From Deltaproteobacteria bacterium (GTDB taxonomy: Bacteria; Desulfobacterota; Binatia; UBA9968), in the NCBI GenBank assembly GCA_016184235.1, contig JACPDC010000080.1, forward strand, positions 1 through 12,542: 12,542 bases of DNA. Direction: 5' to 3'. This document shows positions 1 through 7,389 of the stretch, piece after piece. The position numbers and the translations under genes are program-made. The notes beneath the pieces were generated by a model that saw only the letters and a program-made list of their open reading frames with translations, was not told the origin of the DNA and searched no databases. Every line of letters begins with the position of its first letter. Position 1 is the stretch's first letter.

Positions 1-277
1 TAACATAGTCTACCATCTCCAGCGCGGCAATCAACTCGGCCCTCTCCAAGTCCGGAAGAATGGGACGATCGGCGCCCTTGATGGCCTGGACCGACCGGTC
101 GCTGTTCACGGCGACCACCAGGATATCGCCGCGCTTTTTCGCCTCTCTGAGCAGGTGGACATGGCCGCGGTGCAAAAGATCGAAACAACCGTTTGTCAGA
201 ACGACTGTCTTGCGTTCCTTTTTAGCGTTTGCGAGAATGTTTTTTATCTCGTGAAGCTCGCCGATTTTACCCTGCAC
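1..277 (-). CDS. rfaE2: D-glycero-beta-D-manno-heptose 1-phosphate adenylyltransferase (RfaE2/HldE C-terminal type), partial
   Basis: This minus-strand gene runs off the left edge, so only its first 92 codons are seen. The family transfers AMP from ATP to heptose 1-phosphate, giving ADP-heptose for the LPS inner core in the cytoplasm. The visible part has the nucleotidyltransferase signature TNGCFDLLHRGHVHLL (about residues 28-43, with the HxGH motif at 36-39), then VAVNSDRSV and a GADRPI...ERAELIAAL segment, all typical of RfaE2. The GTG at 277 is chosen because an in-frame TAG lies four codons upstream and no other usable start precedes the HxGH motif; no clear ribosome binding site is visible. 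The kinase domain of bifunctional HldE is therefore not fused in front. A related cytidylyltransferase of the same fold is possible but less likely. It diverges from the MFS gene with 34 bases between starts. Confidence 0.85.
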   Translation of the reverse strand, partial: MQGKIGELHEIKNILANAKKERKTVVLTNGCFDLLHRGHVHLLREAKKRGDILVVAVNSDRSVQAIKGADRPILPDLERAELIAALEMVDYV

Positions 278-311
278 GATAGATGGCTAGCACGTCCCCG
301 GCTCGATTTCA

Positions 312-1655
312 ATGTCGTCCACCCCCGGGGCGGCCCTTTCTGAATCGATGCAGCGCAAAAAAATAGACGTTAGAAGGAGCCTTCGGGTTTCTCTCGGCGA
401 CGGAGTGTTCGCCTCCGTCATGCTGGGCGTGACCGACAACTATGTCATTCCCTTTGCCTTGCTCCTGGGCGCGACCGTGCAGCAGGTCGGTCTGATAAGC
501 GGCCTTCCGAACCTGCTCGGCTCGCTGTCCCAGCTCGGCGCGGCCCGTCTGGTGCAACGTCTGGGAGGCCGACTCAGACTTTTGACGCGTACGGTTACGA
601 TCCAAGCGGCCACGCTCGTTATGATCGCGTTTCTGGCCCGCCTCGATATGCCCTACCGCGTGGAGGGATTGCTCTTGCTCCTGGCCCTCTTTTCCGTCGC
701 CGGCGCGCTCGGCCGCCCGGCATGGGGCAGCCTTATGACGGAATACTTGCCCAGGCAGACGCGGGGCAGCTATTTTGGCCGGCGCAACCTCTTGCTCGGC
801 ATGGTCAATGTGGCGAGTATGATCGGGGCTGGATTTTTGCTTTACACAAGCAAGGAATTCTCGTCCGTGATCGGTTTTTTTGTGATTTTTATGATCGCCG
901 CGGTGTGCCGCTTCGTTTCCGGCGTGTACGTCGCACAGATGAGCGACGTGGCGCAGAAAAGGGATCCCGCCAGCGACTTTACCTTTTTCATGTTTTTGGG
1001 ACGGTTCCGTGAAAGCAACTTCGTCAAGTTTGTCGCCTTCGTCGCCGCGCTGACGTTCGCCGCTCATCTGGCTTCCCCGTTTTTCGCCGTCTACATGCTG
1101 CGCGATCTTCAGTTCAGTTATCTGACCTACACGGCCGTTCAGGTGGTCTCCACGGGCGCCGGCCTGGTTGCCCTGCCGTGGTGGGGAAGGCACGCCGATC
1201 TGGTCGGCAACGCCCGGGTGCTCCGGTTGAGCGGCTTCGTGGTGACTCTGATTCCGCTGCTGTGGCTGGTTTCGCGGAACGTAGTTTATTTGACGCTGGT
1301 GCAAGCGTTGGCGGGATTCGGCTGGAGCGGCGTCACGCTCTGCGCCGGCAACTTCATCTACGACGCGGTGACGCCCCAGAAGCGGGTTCGCTGCATCGGC
1401 TACTTCAACGTGATTACCGGCAGCGCTCTTTTCTTGGGAGCTTCTGCCGGCGGCCTCCTCGCCGCGAGCCTCCCGCCGCTTCAAGGGTCGCCGATTCTGA
1501 CTCTCTTCGCGATCTCGTCTCTATGCCGGCTGGCCATGTATTTCGCGCTGTTCCGGAGCTTCCAGGAGGTGCGGCCTTCGAAGGAAGTTTCGTTCTCGGA
1601 GCTGTTCTTCAGTGTCACCGGGGTCCGTCCGCTCATCGGACTCTCCGGAGACTAG
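312..1655 (+). CDS. Major facilitator superfamily transporter, 12 TM
   Basis: This is a 447-residue integral membrane protein with about twelve hydrophobic segments (roughly 28-55, 57-78, 93-110, 115-135, 160-178, 183-207, 238-260, 268-289, 305-321, 323-345, 363-385, 393-413), the usual MFS two-times-six layout. The second cytoplasmic-loop region carries a basic RLGGRLRLL stretch (about 83-91), the position of MFS motif A. After TM4 the TEYLPRQTRGSYFGRRN segment (143-159) resembles a loop conserved in a poorly characterised MFS group. The substrate cannot be read from sequence. The start at 312 gives an N-terminal extension; a second in-frame ATG at 348 (MQRKKID) is equally plausible, and neither has a good ribosome binding site. 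It precedes the UbiD-family gene on the same strand, but 197 bases and a repeat array separate them, so co-transcription is uncertain. Confidence 0.85.
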   Translation: MSSTPGAALSESMQRKKIDVRRSLRVSLGDGVFASVMLGVTDNYVIPFALLLGATVQQVGLISGLPNLLGSLSQLGAARLVQRLGGRLRLLTRTVTIQAATLVMIAFLARLDMPYRVEGLLLLLALFSVAGALGRPAWGSLMTEYLPRQTRGSYFGRRNLLLGMVNVASMIGAGFLLYTSKEFSSVIGFFVIFMIAAVCRFVSGVYVAQMSDVAQKRDPASDFTFFMFLGRFRESNFVKFVAFVAALTFAAHLASPFFAVYMLRDLQFSYLTYTAVQVVSTGAGLVALPWWGRHADLVGNARVLRLSGFVVTLIPLLWLVSRNVVYLTLVQALAGFGWSGVTLCAGNFIYDAVTPQKRVRCIGYFNVITGSALFLGASAGGLLAASLPPLQGSPILTLFAISSLCRLAMYFALFRSFQEVRPSKEVSFSELFFSVTGVRPLIGLSGD

Positions 1656-1663
1656 GCACGAAA

Positions 1664-1753
1664 CGTTTGAATCGTTTGAGCCGTTCAAATGGTTCAAGAT
1701 GTTTAAAGTTTTCTTTAACGACTCGAACGATTCGAACAATATCAAACGAATGG
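1664..1753. repeat. Degenerate 9-bp-period repeat with inverted halves
   Basis: From 1664 the sequence falls into consecutive 9-base units: CGTTTGAAT, CGTTTGAGC, CGTTCAAAT, GGTTCAAGA, TGTTTAAAG, then a diverged unit, then ACGACTCGA, ACGATTCGA and two weaker ones to 1753. The left and right halves are complementary: 1665-1680 pairs with 1722-1737 over 16 positions with only two G-U-type wobbles. A smaller hairpin sits inside (TTAAAG at 1703-1708, loop TTTT, CTTTAA at 1713-1718). It begins nine bases after the MFS stop codon. It lacks a GC-rich stem followed by a T-run, so it is not a standard intrinsic terminator, though the transcript could fold strongly. Function is unknown. Confidence 0.7.
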
Positions 1754-1772
1754 AACCGCTTGCAGGGGAGCC

Positions 1773-1801
1773 TTGACCCGCTCGCCAAATTTAGCTAAGT
1801 T
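1773..1801 (+). promoter_or_regulatory. Possible sigma70-type promoter for the ubiD-family gene
   Basis: TTGACC (1773-1778) matches five of six -35 consensus bases. It is 17 bases from TAAGTT (1796-1801), which matches the -10 consensus only weakly (three of six). Transcription would start near 1808 and give a leader of about 45 bases ending in the AAAGGGG ribosome binding site (1838-1844). The 12-mer CTTGACCCGCTC here recurs upstream of pgi. Confidence 0.35.
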
Positions 1802-1852
1802 CGTTACAGTTTTTGTGTGCGCGAGTTTCGTCTTTAGAAAGGGGATAAAGTT

Positions 1853-3292
1853 ATGGAATACCGGGATTTGAGGGAATGGATCAGCAAGGCGGAAGGGCTG
1901 GAGGAGGTAAAAACCCTCAAAAAGTGTGATTGGAATCTCGAGATCGGAGCGATCACCGAGCTGGTGGCGCGGCGCGAGGACGGGCCGGCGGTGCTCTTCG
2001 ACGAGATCAAGGATTACCCCAAGGGCTATCGGGTTCTGTCGAATTCGTTGAGCTCCCGGAAACGGCTGGCGCTTACTCTGGATATGCCCGCCGGCGAGAC
2101 CAAGATGGACTTCGTGCGCCTATGGAGGGAGCGTTACAAGAAGATCAAGCCGATTCCGCCCAAGTTCGTCAAGGACAGCCCCCTGCTGGAGAACGTCTAC
2201 AGAGATAAAGACATCGACCTGCTCAAGTTTCCCACCCCGAAGTGGCATGAGCTCGACGGCGGTCGCTACATCGGGACCGGGAGCATCGATATCACGCGCG
2301 ATCCGGATGAGGGCTGGGTGAACTGGGGAACCTACCGGGTGATGATTCATGACAAGGATACCGTGGGGTTTTATATATCGCCCGGCAAGCATGGGCGGAT
2401 TCAGCGGGAGAAGTACATCAGCACCGGCAGGCCGTGCAAGATTGCCATGTCTTTCGGCCATGACCCGCTGGTTTTTCTGGCGGGGAGCATCGAGGTTCCC
2501 TACGCCATTCCGGAGTACGAGTTCATCGGAGGAGTGCGCGGGGAGCCTTTGGAGCTGATCGAGGGAGAATATTCGGGGCTGCCGATTCCGGCGAACGCGG
2601 AGATCGTGGTCGAGGGAGACGTGATCTTCGATCAGGCGAAGATTGAGGGGCCGTTCGGAGAGTGGACCGGCTATTATGCCAGCGCCGAGAGACCGGAACC
2701 CTTCGTCAAAGTAAGGCGGCTGTATCACCGCAACAATCCCATCATGCTCGGCTCGCCTCCGGGAAGACCGCCGGCGGAGCTCGGATGGTATCGCTCGTAT
2801 CTTCGCTCCGCATTGATCTGGGACGAGATGGAGAAGGCCGGGGTGCCGGATGTCAAAGGAGTCTGGCTCACGGTATCCGGCGGGAGCCGGCTGGTTCTCG
2901 TGGTGTCGATCAAGCAGCGTTACCCCGGCCATGCCAAGCAGGCCGCCGTGGTGGCCTCGCAATGCCACGCCGGCGCGTACCTCGGCCGCTATGTGATCGT
3001 CGTGGACGACGATATCGACCCGTCCAATACGGACGACATGATCTGGGCACTGGCAAGCCGCTCCGATCCGGAGACGGACATCGATATCATCCGGCGCTGT
3101 TGGAGCGGTCCCTTGGATCCTATCATTCAGCCGGGCAAGAAGGGCTTCAATTCCCGGGCGATCATCGACGCCTGCCGGCCCTTCGAGTGGATCAAGGATT
3201 TTCCCCCGGTTGCGGAGTCCAGCAAAGAGGTGTTGGACGCTACCGCCAGGAAGTGGGGCAAGATCCTTTTCAGCAGCAACGGAAAGGCGTAA
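1853..3292 (+). CDS. UbiD-family prenylated-FMN-dependent decarboxylase
   Basis: This 479-residue cytoplasmic protein belongs to the UbiD superfamily, enzymes that use prenylated FMN to decarboxylate (or carboxylate) aromatic or alpha,beta-unsaturated acids. Key positions match fungal Fdc1 by spacing. N157 and R162 (in NWGTYR) correspond to N168 and R173. H180 (GKHGR) corresponds to metal ligand H191. E223 (in PEYEF) is the likely third metal ligand. E265 and E270 (in IEGPFGEWTGYY) match the E277/E282 pair. The R-E-E catalytic triad therefore looks complete and the length is normal. A ribosome binding site AAAGGGG (1838-1844) lies 8 bases before the ATG. The substrate cannot be assigned; ubiquinone-pathway UbiD is only one option, and the gene is not next to other ubi genes. 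No ubiX, needed to make the cofactor, is in the window. The MFS transporter upstream might move a related acid, but that is speculation. Confidence 0.9.
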   Translation: MEYRDLREWISKAEGLEEVKTLKKCDWNLEIGAITELVARREDGPAVLFDEIKDYPKGYRVLSNSLSSRKRLALTLDMPAGETKMDFVRLWRERYKKIKPIPPKFVKDSPLLENVYRDKDIDLLKFPTPKWHELDGGRYIGTGSIDITRDPDEGWVNWGTYRVMIHDKDTVGFYISPGKHGRIQREKYISTGRPCKIAMSFGHDPLVFLAGSIEVPYAIPEYEFIGGVRGEPLELIEGEYSGLPIPANAEIVVEGDVIFDQAKIEGPFGEWTGYYASAERPEPFVKVRRLYHRNNPIMLGSPPGRPPAELGWYRSYLRSALIWDEMEKAGVPDVKGVWLTVSGGSRLVLVVSIKQRYPGHAKQAAVVASQCHAGAYLGRYVIVVDDDIDPSNTDDMIWALASRSDPETDIDIIRRCWSGPLDPIIQPGKKGFNSRAIIDACRPFEWIKDFPPVAESSKEVLDATARKWGKILFSSNGKA

Positions 3293-3327
3293 AAATTTAA
3301 AATTTCTAATTTTGAATCTTTAATTAA
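3289..3327. other. AT-rich convergent intergenic island
   Basis: Between the convergent stop codons of the UbiD-family gene (3290-3292) and the DUF151-PDZ gene (3324-3326) lie 31 bases made almost wholly of A and T. They contain repeated AAATTT words and the palindrome TTAATTAA (3320-3327), in sharp contrast to the GC-rich genes on both sides. There is no GC stem, so it is not a canonical rho-independent terminator. Confidence 0.5.
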
Positions 3328-4121
3328 CTGGGAAGGTTCACCACGACCGTAGCGGTCTTGCCTTTTCGCAGCACTTCCATTCTCAACTGGCCAGGTCTCT
3401 TGGCCCCTTGAACGAGCGATTCCAGATCCGCGGCCCTTTGGATCGCGCGCTCGTTCACCCTGAGAATGACGTCTCCCCTTTGCACCCCGGCCTCCGAGGC
3501 GGCGCTGCCCGGATCGACATCCGCGACCAGGAGTCCCTTTCTGGCCTGCAGGTCGAAGAGGCTGGCCAGCTCAGGGGTGAGATCCTGAACATGGATGCCC
3601 AGGATCTTGCGTATATCGTCCCTGGGCTTTTCCGAAGATGGGAGCTGTTTGGCCTTGGCCAGCACCTGGGTCGAGGCGTAGATGGGAGCTTTCATCCTTA
3701 GGGCGACGGCGATCGCATCGCTGGGCCGGGAGTCGATTTGAAATTCCTGGCCTTTGACCTTGAGGGAGATGCTGGCATAGTAAACGTTATTGCGCAGGTC
3801 GGTGATGGTGATGCGCTGAAGGGTGGCGCCGATCCCCTGCAGGATGTTGCGGATGAGGTCGTGAGTGTTGGGACGAGGGATGGCGACGCTTTCAAGCTCC
3901 AGGGCGATCGAGGTCGCCTCTTCGCTGCCGATCCAGATGGGAATGAGTTTTTTCTCCCTGGCGTTTTCCAGAATGACCACGGCGGTCGGCGTCTTCGCCG
4001 ACGGATCCAGCACGACCCGCTTCACCTTCATTTCGATAAAGGTGTTTTCCTGAGCCCCTCCCCCAGCCGGGGCGAGAGTACAAAGGGCAACTAATGCGAC
4101 GAAAAAGACACCCCTTCCCAC
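3324..4121 (-). CDS. Exported DUF151 (bifunctional nuclease-like) protein with C-terminal PDZ domain
   Basis: This is a 265-residue two-domain protein. A hydrophobic N-terminus (residues 3-20) followed by AGGGA-QE looks like a signal peptide cleaved near residue 23; there is no good lipobox, since LC lacks the small residue at -1. Residues about 28-155 form a DUF151/BFN domain: LIPIWIGSEEA (59-69) and IDSRPSDAIAVAL (129-141) are its hallmarks. Residues about 180-262 form a PDZ domain with GLLVADVDPGSAASEAGVQRGDVI. DUF151 proteins have been reported as nucleases in plants, and a structure is known from Thermotoga, but the bacterial role is poorly understood. The start is GTG at 4121 because AAGGAGG (4127-4133) sits exactly 5 bases upstream; an ATG at 4148 would read through that site and spoil the signal peptide. 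The protein probably acts in the periplasm. It diverges from pgi. Confidence 0.85.
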   Translation of the reverse strand: MGRGVFFVALVALCTLAPAGGGAQENTFIEMKVKRVVLDPSAKTPTAVVILENAREKKLIPIWIGSEEATSIALELESVAIPRPNTHDLIRNILQGIGATLQRITITDLRNNVYYASISLKVKGQEFQIDSRPSDAIAVALRMKAPIYASTQVLAKAKQLPSSEKPRDDIRKILGIHVQDLTPELASLFDLQARKGLLVADVDPGSAASEAGVQRGDVILRVNERAIQRAADLESLVQGAKRPGQLRMEVLRKGKTATVVVNLPS

Positions 4122-4126
4122 AGTAA

Positions 4127-4133
4127 CCTCCTT
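4127..4133 (-). promoter_or_regulatory. Shine-Dalgarno site deciding a GTG start
   Basis: On the minus strand AAGGAGG is followed by TTACT and then GTG at 4121. The consensus site and ideal 5-base spacing favour this GTG over the upstream in-frame ATG at 4148, and leave a conventional signal peptide at the N-terminus of the DUF151-PDZ protein. Confidence 0.75.
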
Positions 4134-4216
4134 CAGCGCATAGACCAAAAATGGTCTGGCGCGATTTCATTCACCTTACCTGGCGGCATTCGGCATTGTC
4201 AACAGTCGTATTTTTC

Positions 4217-4246
4217 TTGACCCGCTCTTGAGCCGTAGGCTATGCT
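4217..4246 (+). promoter_or_regulatory. Possible sigma70-type promoter for pgi operon
   Basis: TTGACC (4217-4222) is 18 bases from TATGCT (4241-4246), matching five and four of six consensus bases. Transcription would begin near 4253, about 20 bases before the pgi ATG. It would drive the tightly spaced pgi-mutL-miaA cluster. The flanking 12-mer CTTGACCCGCTC is identical to the one before the UbiD-family gene. Confidence 0.4.
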
Positions 4247-4273
4247 CCTGCACGTGACGGTCCGGGAACGCCG

Positions 4274-5686
4274 ATGAGCCGCGAAATAGTACGTTGGGAT
4301 TTCAACAATATGTTCGAGCATGCCTTAGGCCGTGGCAAGGGCCTAAAGCCTTCGGACATCGACCGGCTGGGAAAAAAAGGGCGTGAAATCCACGGCGCCA
4401 TCCAGGAGATGCGCCGGGCGGGGACGACGCCGTTCTACCGGGTCATCTTTGAGGAGGGCGAGCTGGCGCCGATAGCGGCGCTGGGCGCGGAAATCCGCGA
4501 GCGCTGGGAGACCCTCGTGGTGCTTGGTGTCGGCGGCTCCGCCCTGGGGGCCAAGTCGCTCCATCTCGCGCTCAACCATCCCCTGCACAACTCGCTCCCG
4601 CGCGAGGAAAGAAAGGGCGTGCGCCTCTTCGTCGCGGATAATATCGACCCGGAAACCTTCGTGAGCCTGCTGGAGTACCTGGAGCCTTCCAAGACGCTTT
4701 TCAATGTTGTGAGCCGTTCCGGAGAGACCGCCGAGACGCTGGCGCAGTTTCTTATCGTGAGGGATCGCCTGGAACGTATCTTGGGCCCCGGCCGCAGTAA
4801 AGAGCACTTTTTACTGACTACTGATAAGCAGGCGGGTCCGTTGCGGCGCGTGGCTGAAAGGGAAGGCTACGCGAGCATGAGTATCGCCGGAGATCTGGTA
4901 GGGCGATATTCGGTCTTCTCCGCCGTCGGGCTGCTCCCCGCGGCCGCCAGCGGCATCGATGTGCGGTCGCTGGCCGCCGGGGCGCGGGCCATGGCCGATC
5001 GCTGCGGCAGCCCGGAGCTCTGGGAGAATCCGGCCTACATGAGCGGCGCGCTGCACTATCTCTCGCAGAGACAAAAGGGAAAGCGGATCCGCGTCATCAT
5101 GCCGTACAGCGACCTTCTCACCGGCATCGGCGAATGGTTTTGCCAGCTTTGGGCCGAGAGCCTCGGCAAGGAGAGGGATGTGCGCGGGAAAAAGGCGCAA
5201 GGGGCGCAGTGCCCGGTCAGGGCTCTGGGGATCACGGACCAGCATTCCCAGCTTCAGCTCTACATGGAGGGCCCTGATGACAAAGTGGTCGATTTCATCC
5301 GCGTTCAGGGATTCTCAAAGCCGGCGGCTATTCCCAGGCTTTACGAAGGCGACGAGGCTGTAGGGTATCTCGGGGGCCGCGAGCTGTCCGAGCTGCTTCT
5401 GGCTGAGGAGCGGGCCACGGAGATGGCCCTGGCTAAGAAGGGGAGAATGAATTCGACCATCGTGTTGGACGGCATCTCGCCGCAGGCTATCGGTCAGATC
5501 CTCTTCCTGTTCGAGATAGAAACGGTCTTTGCCGCCGGGCTTTACCGGGTCAATCCTTTCGACCAGCCCGGCGTGGAAAAGGGAAAGCGGCTCACCTACG
5601 GAATGATGGGGAGGCCGGGATACCGGAAAGAAAAAGAGGAAGTGCTGGCCCTGCAGCGAAAGAAAAAGGAAAGATTCGTCTTGTGA
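4274..5686 (+). CDS. pgi: Glucose-6-phosphate isomerase
   Basis: Interconverts glucose 6-phosphate and fructose 6-phosphate in glycolysis and gluconeogenesis, in the cytoplasm. At 470 residues it is the shorter bacterial form (E. coli Pgi is about 550). The SIS-fold phosphate-binding segments are visible: GVGGSALGAKS (85-95) and SRSGETAETL (147-156). Expected catalytic residues are present: R211 (GRYS), E295 (QLWAESLGKE), H324 (DQHSQ) and K438 in the C-terminal signature FDQPGVEKGK (429-438). One oddity is LVGRYS, where the family signature normally has G or P before the GR. The ATG at 4274 has only a weak GGGA ribosome binding site. The gene overlaps the mutL start by four bases (GTGA), implying translational coupling and an operon with mutL and miaA; that metabolic and repair genes share it is not functionally informative. 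Confidence 0.95.
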   Translation: MSREIVRWDFNNMFEHALGRGKGLKPSDIDRLGKKGREIHGAIQEMRRAGTTPFYRVIFEEGELAPIAALGAEIRERWETLVVLGVGGSALGAKSLHLALNHPLHNSLPREERKGVRLFVADNIDPETFVSLLEYLEPSKTLFNVVSRSGETAETLAQFLIVRDRLERILGPGRSKEHFLLTTDKQAGPLRRVAEREGYASMSIAGDLVGRYSVFSAVGLLPAAASGIDVRSLAAGARAMADRCGSPELWENPAYMSGALHYLSQRQKGKRIRVIMPYSDLLTGIGEWFCQLWAESLGKERDVRGKKAQGAQCPVRALGITDQHSQLQLYMEGPDDKVVDFIRVQGFSKPAAIPRLYEGDEAVGYLGGRELSELLLAEERATEMALAKKGRMNSTIVLDGISPQAIGQILFLFEIETVFAAGLYRVNPFDQPGVEKGKRLTYGMMGRPGYRKEKEEVLALQRKKKERFVL

Positions 5687-7382
5687 GAATTATCGTTCTG
5701 CCGGAAGACTGGATCAGCCGGATCGCCGCCGGCGAGGTCGTGGAGCGTCCGGCGGCGGTGGTGAAGGAACTCGTCGAGAACGCCCTGGACGCGGGGGCGA
5801 GAGAGATTTCGGTGCGGGTGGAAGGGAGCGGGAGCTCCTCGATTCGCGTAAGCGACGACGGTGACGGCATAGCCGCCGAGGACTTGGCGCTCGCGCTCGA
5901 GAGGCATTCCACCAGCAAGCTCCGGGACGAGGCCGATCTGTTCCGCATCGCCACGCTGGGGTTTCGCGGCGAGGCGCTTCCCAGCATTGCCTCAGTCTCC
6001 AAGCTGGAGATTGTCTCCCGGACTCGGCAGGAGCAGGCCGGCGCGCGGCTGAGGGTCGAAGGGGGAAAGAAGGGGCGAGCGGCGGCGGCGGGCTCTCCGG
6101 CGGGAACTACCGTTGAGGTGCGCGACCTTTTCTTCAATACGCCGGCGCGGCGCAAGTTTTTAAAATCTCCGGCCACCGAGTTGAGCCACATCTGCGACGT
6201 AGTCAATCGCATGGCGCTCGCGTATGCGGAGGTCCATTTTCGTCTGGATCATGGCGCCAGGACGCTTTCCGACTATGTTGCCGCGGCGCGCCCCCGGGAC
6301 CGCCTGCAGCAGGTCTTGGGGCCGGAAATCGCCGGCGGTCTGGCGCCTTTTGGCGCGAGCAGCGGGAAAATGACGGTCAATGGATTTCTTAGCACCGCGC
6401 CGAGCTCCTATTCGACGTCTCGCTATCTGCACATGTACGTGAATCGGCGCTTTGTCCGCGACCGGATACTCACGCACGCGGTTCTTCAGGGATATGAGAC
6501 CTTGTTGATGAAGGGGCGGTATCCGGCGGTGGTGCTTTTTCTCGAGATCCCCTACGAAGAGGTAGATGTCAACGTCCATCCCGCAAAGTACGAGGTGCGC
6601 TTTCGCCGGCAATCGGAGGTCCATGAGGCCGTGGCCGAAGCGATCCGGAGCAGCTTGAGAGCGGAGGCCAAGGCGCCGGGGAGGACGGAAATACTGGATA
6701 GAGAGCAAGCTGGGTTTGTCGTGCAGGAGGCCGCTCTTCCATATGCCGCCTGGCCCCATAAAGAGTCGCGTCCGCCGGCCGAGGGCTATCCCGGCGGAAC
6801 AGGATCGAAGGGGGAGACGGTTCCCAAGGGTTTTTTTTCATCGTTGGATATCGTCGGGCAGATCCTCGGCTGCTATCTGGTGTGCGGCTCTCCACGAGGC
6901 ATGGCCTTGATAGACCAGCACGCGGCGCACGAGCGCATCGCCTTCGAGAGGATGCGCCGGCAGCTGGATCAGGGAGAAGTCGAGCGCCAGAATCTGCTGA
7001 TTCCGCAAATACTGGAGAGGGGATCGCCGTCCTCGACGACCTCGGCTTTACCGTGGAGCGTTTCGGGGCGAGCAGGTTCGCGATCAAGGCGGTCCCGGCG
7101 CTCCTTCCCGAGGGGGATTACCGGCAGCTCTTGCGCCGGATGGTTGTAGAGTTTGCCGACGTGGGGCGCTCCAAGGAGGTGCGGGAGGAGCTCGAAGAAC
7201 GGCTCATGACGATCGCCTGCCATAGCGTGATCCGGGCCAACCGCAAGCTGGATCGGGAGGAGATACGGGCATTGCTCAAAGGGCTCGACGAGATCGACTT
7301 CGCCACCCAATGCCCCCACGGCCGCCCGGTGTTGCTGGAATTCACTCAGGAACAGCTGGAGAGAATGTTCAAGCGGGCATGA
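5683..7382 (+). pseudogene. mutL: DNA mismatch repair protein MutL, frameshifted in C-terminal domain
   Basis: MutL couples MutS mismatch recognition to strand incision. The N-terminal GHKL ATPase is intact: E29 and N33 in KELVENALDAG, DDGDGI (58-63), GFRGEAL (93-99) and FFNTPARRKF (150-159). After a linker the dimerisation/endonuclease domain begins near 6833 and has the metal-binding motif DQHAAHERIAFE (411-422), so this is the endonuclease-bearing MutL type. At about 7018-7023 the reading frame breaks: the first frame ends at the TAG at 7147-7149, while the homologous sequence (LDDLGFTVERFG, later ACHSVIRAN and CPHGRP near 7311-7328) continues in another frame to the TGA at 7380-7382. Compared with E. 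coli MutL about ten residues also seem missing at the join, so a single deletion of some 30 bases may explain both. A base missing from the GGGG run (7019-7022) would account for the shift alone. The GTG start at 5683 overlaps the pgi stop. It may be a true mutation or an assembly error. Confidence 0.85.
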
Positions 7383-7389
7383 GGGGGCG

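Noticed and set aside
309..1484. Long minus-strand open frame (391 codons) opposite the MFS gene
   Set aside because: Its product is rich in H, R, Q, E and A without domains, typical of the antisense of a hydrophobic GC-rich gene. The plus-strand frame has clear MFS features.
1703..1718. TTAAAG-TTTT-CTTTAA hairpin as an intrinsic terminator of the MFS gene
   Set aside because: The stem is AT-rich and short, with no adjoining U-tract; it is better seen as part of the 9-bp repeat array.
7015..7025. Programmed ribosomal frameshift in mutL
   Set aside because: No slippery heptamer or downstream structure is evident, and residues also seem missing at the join, which a frameshift would not explain.
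6882..7382. A separate gene overlapping the mutL end
   Set aside because: Its first part is a shifted reading of the MutL DQHA region and carries no similarity. Only from about 7023 does it match MutL, so it is the displaced C-terminus of mutL.
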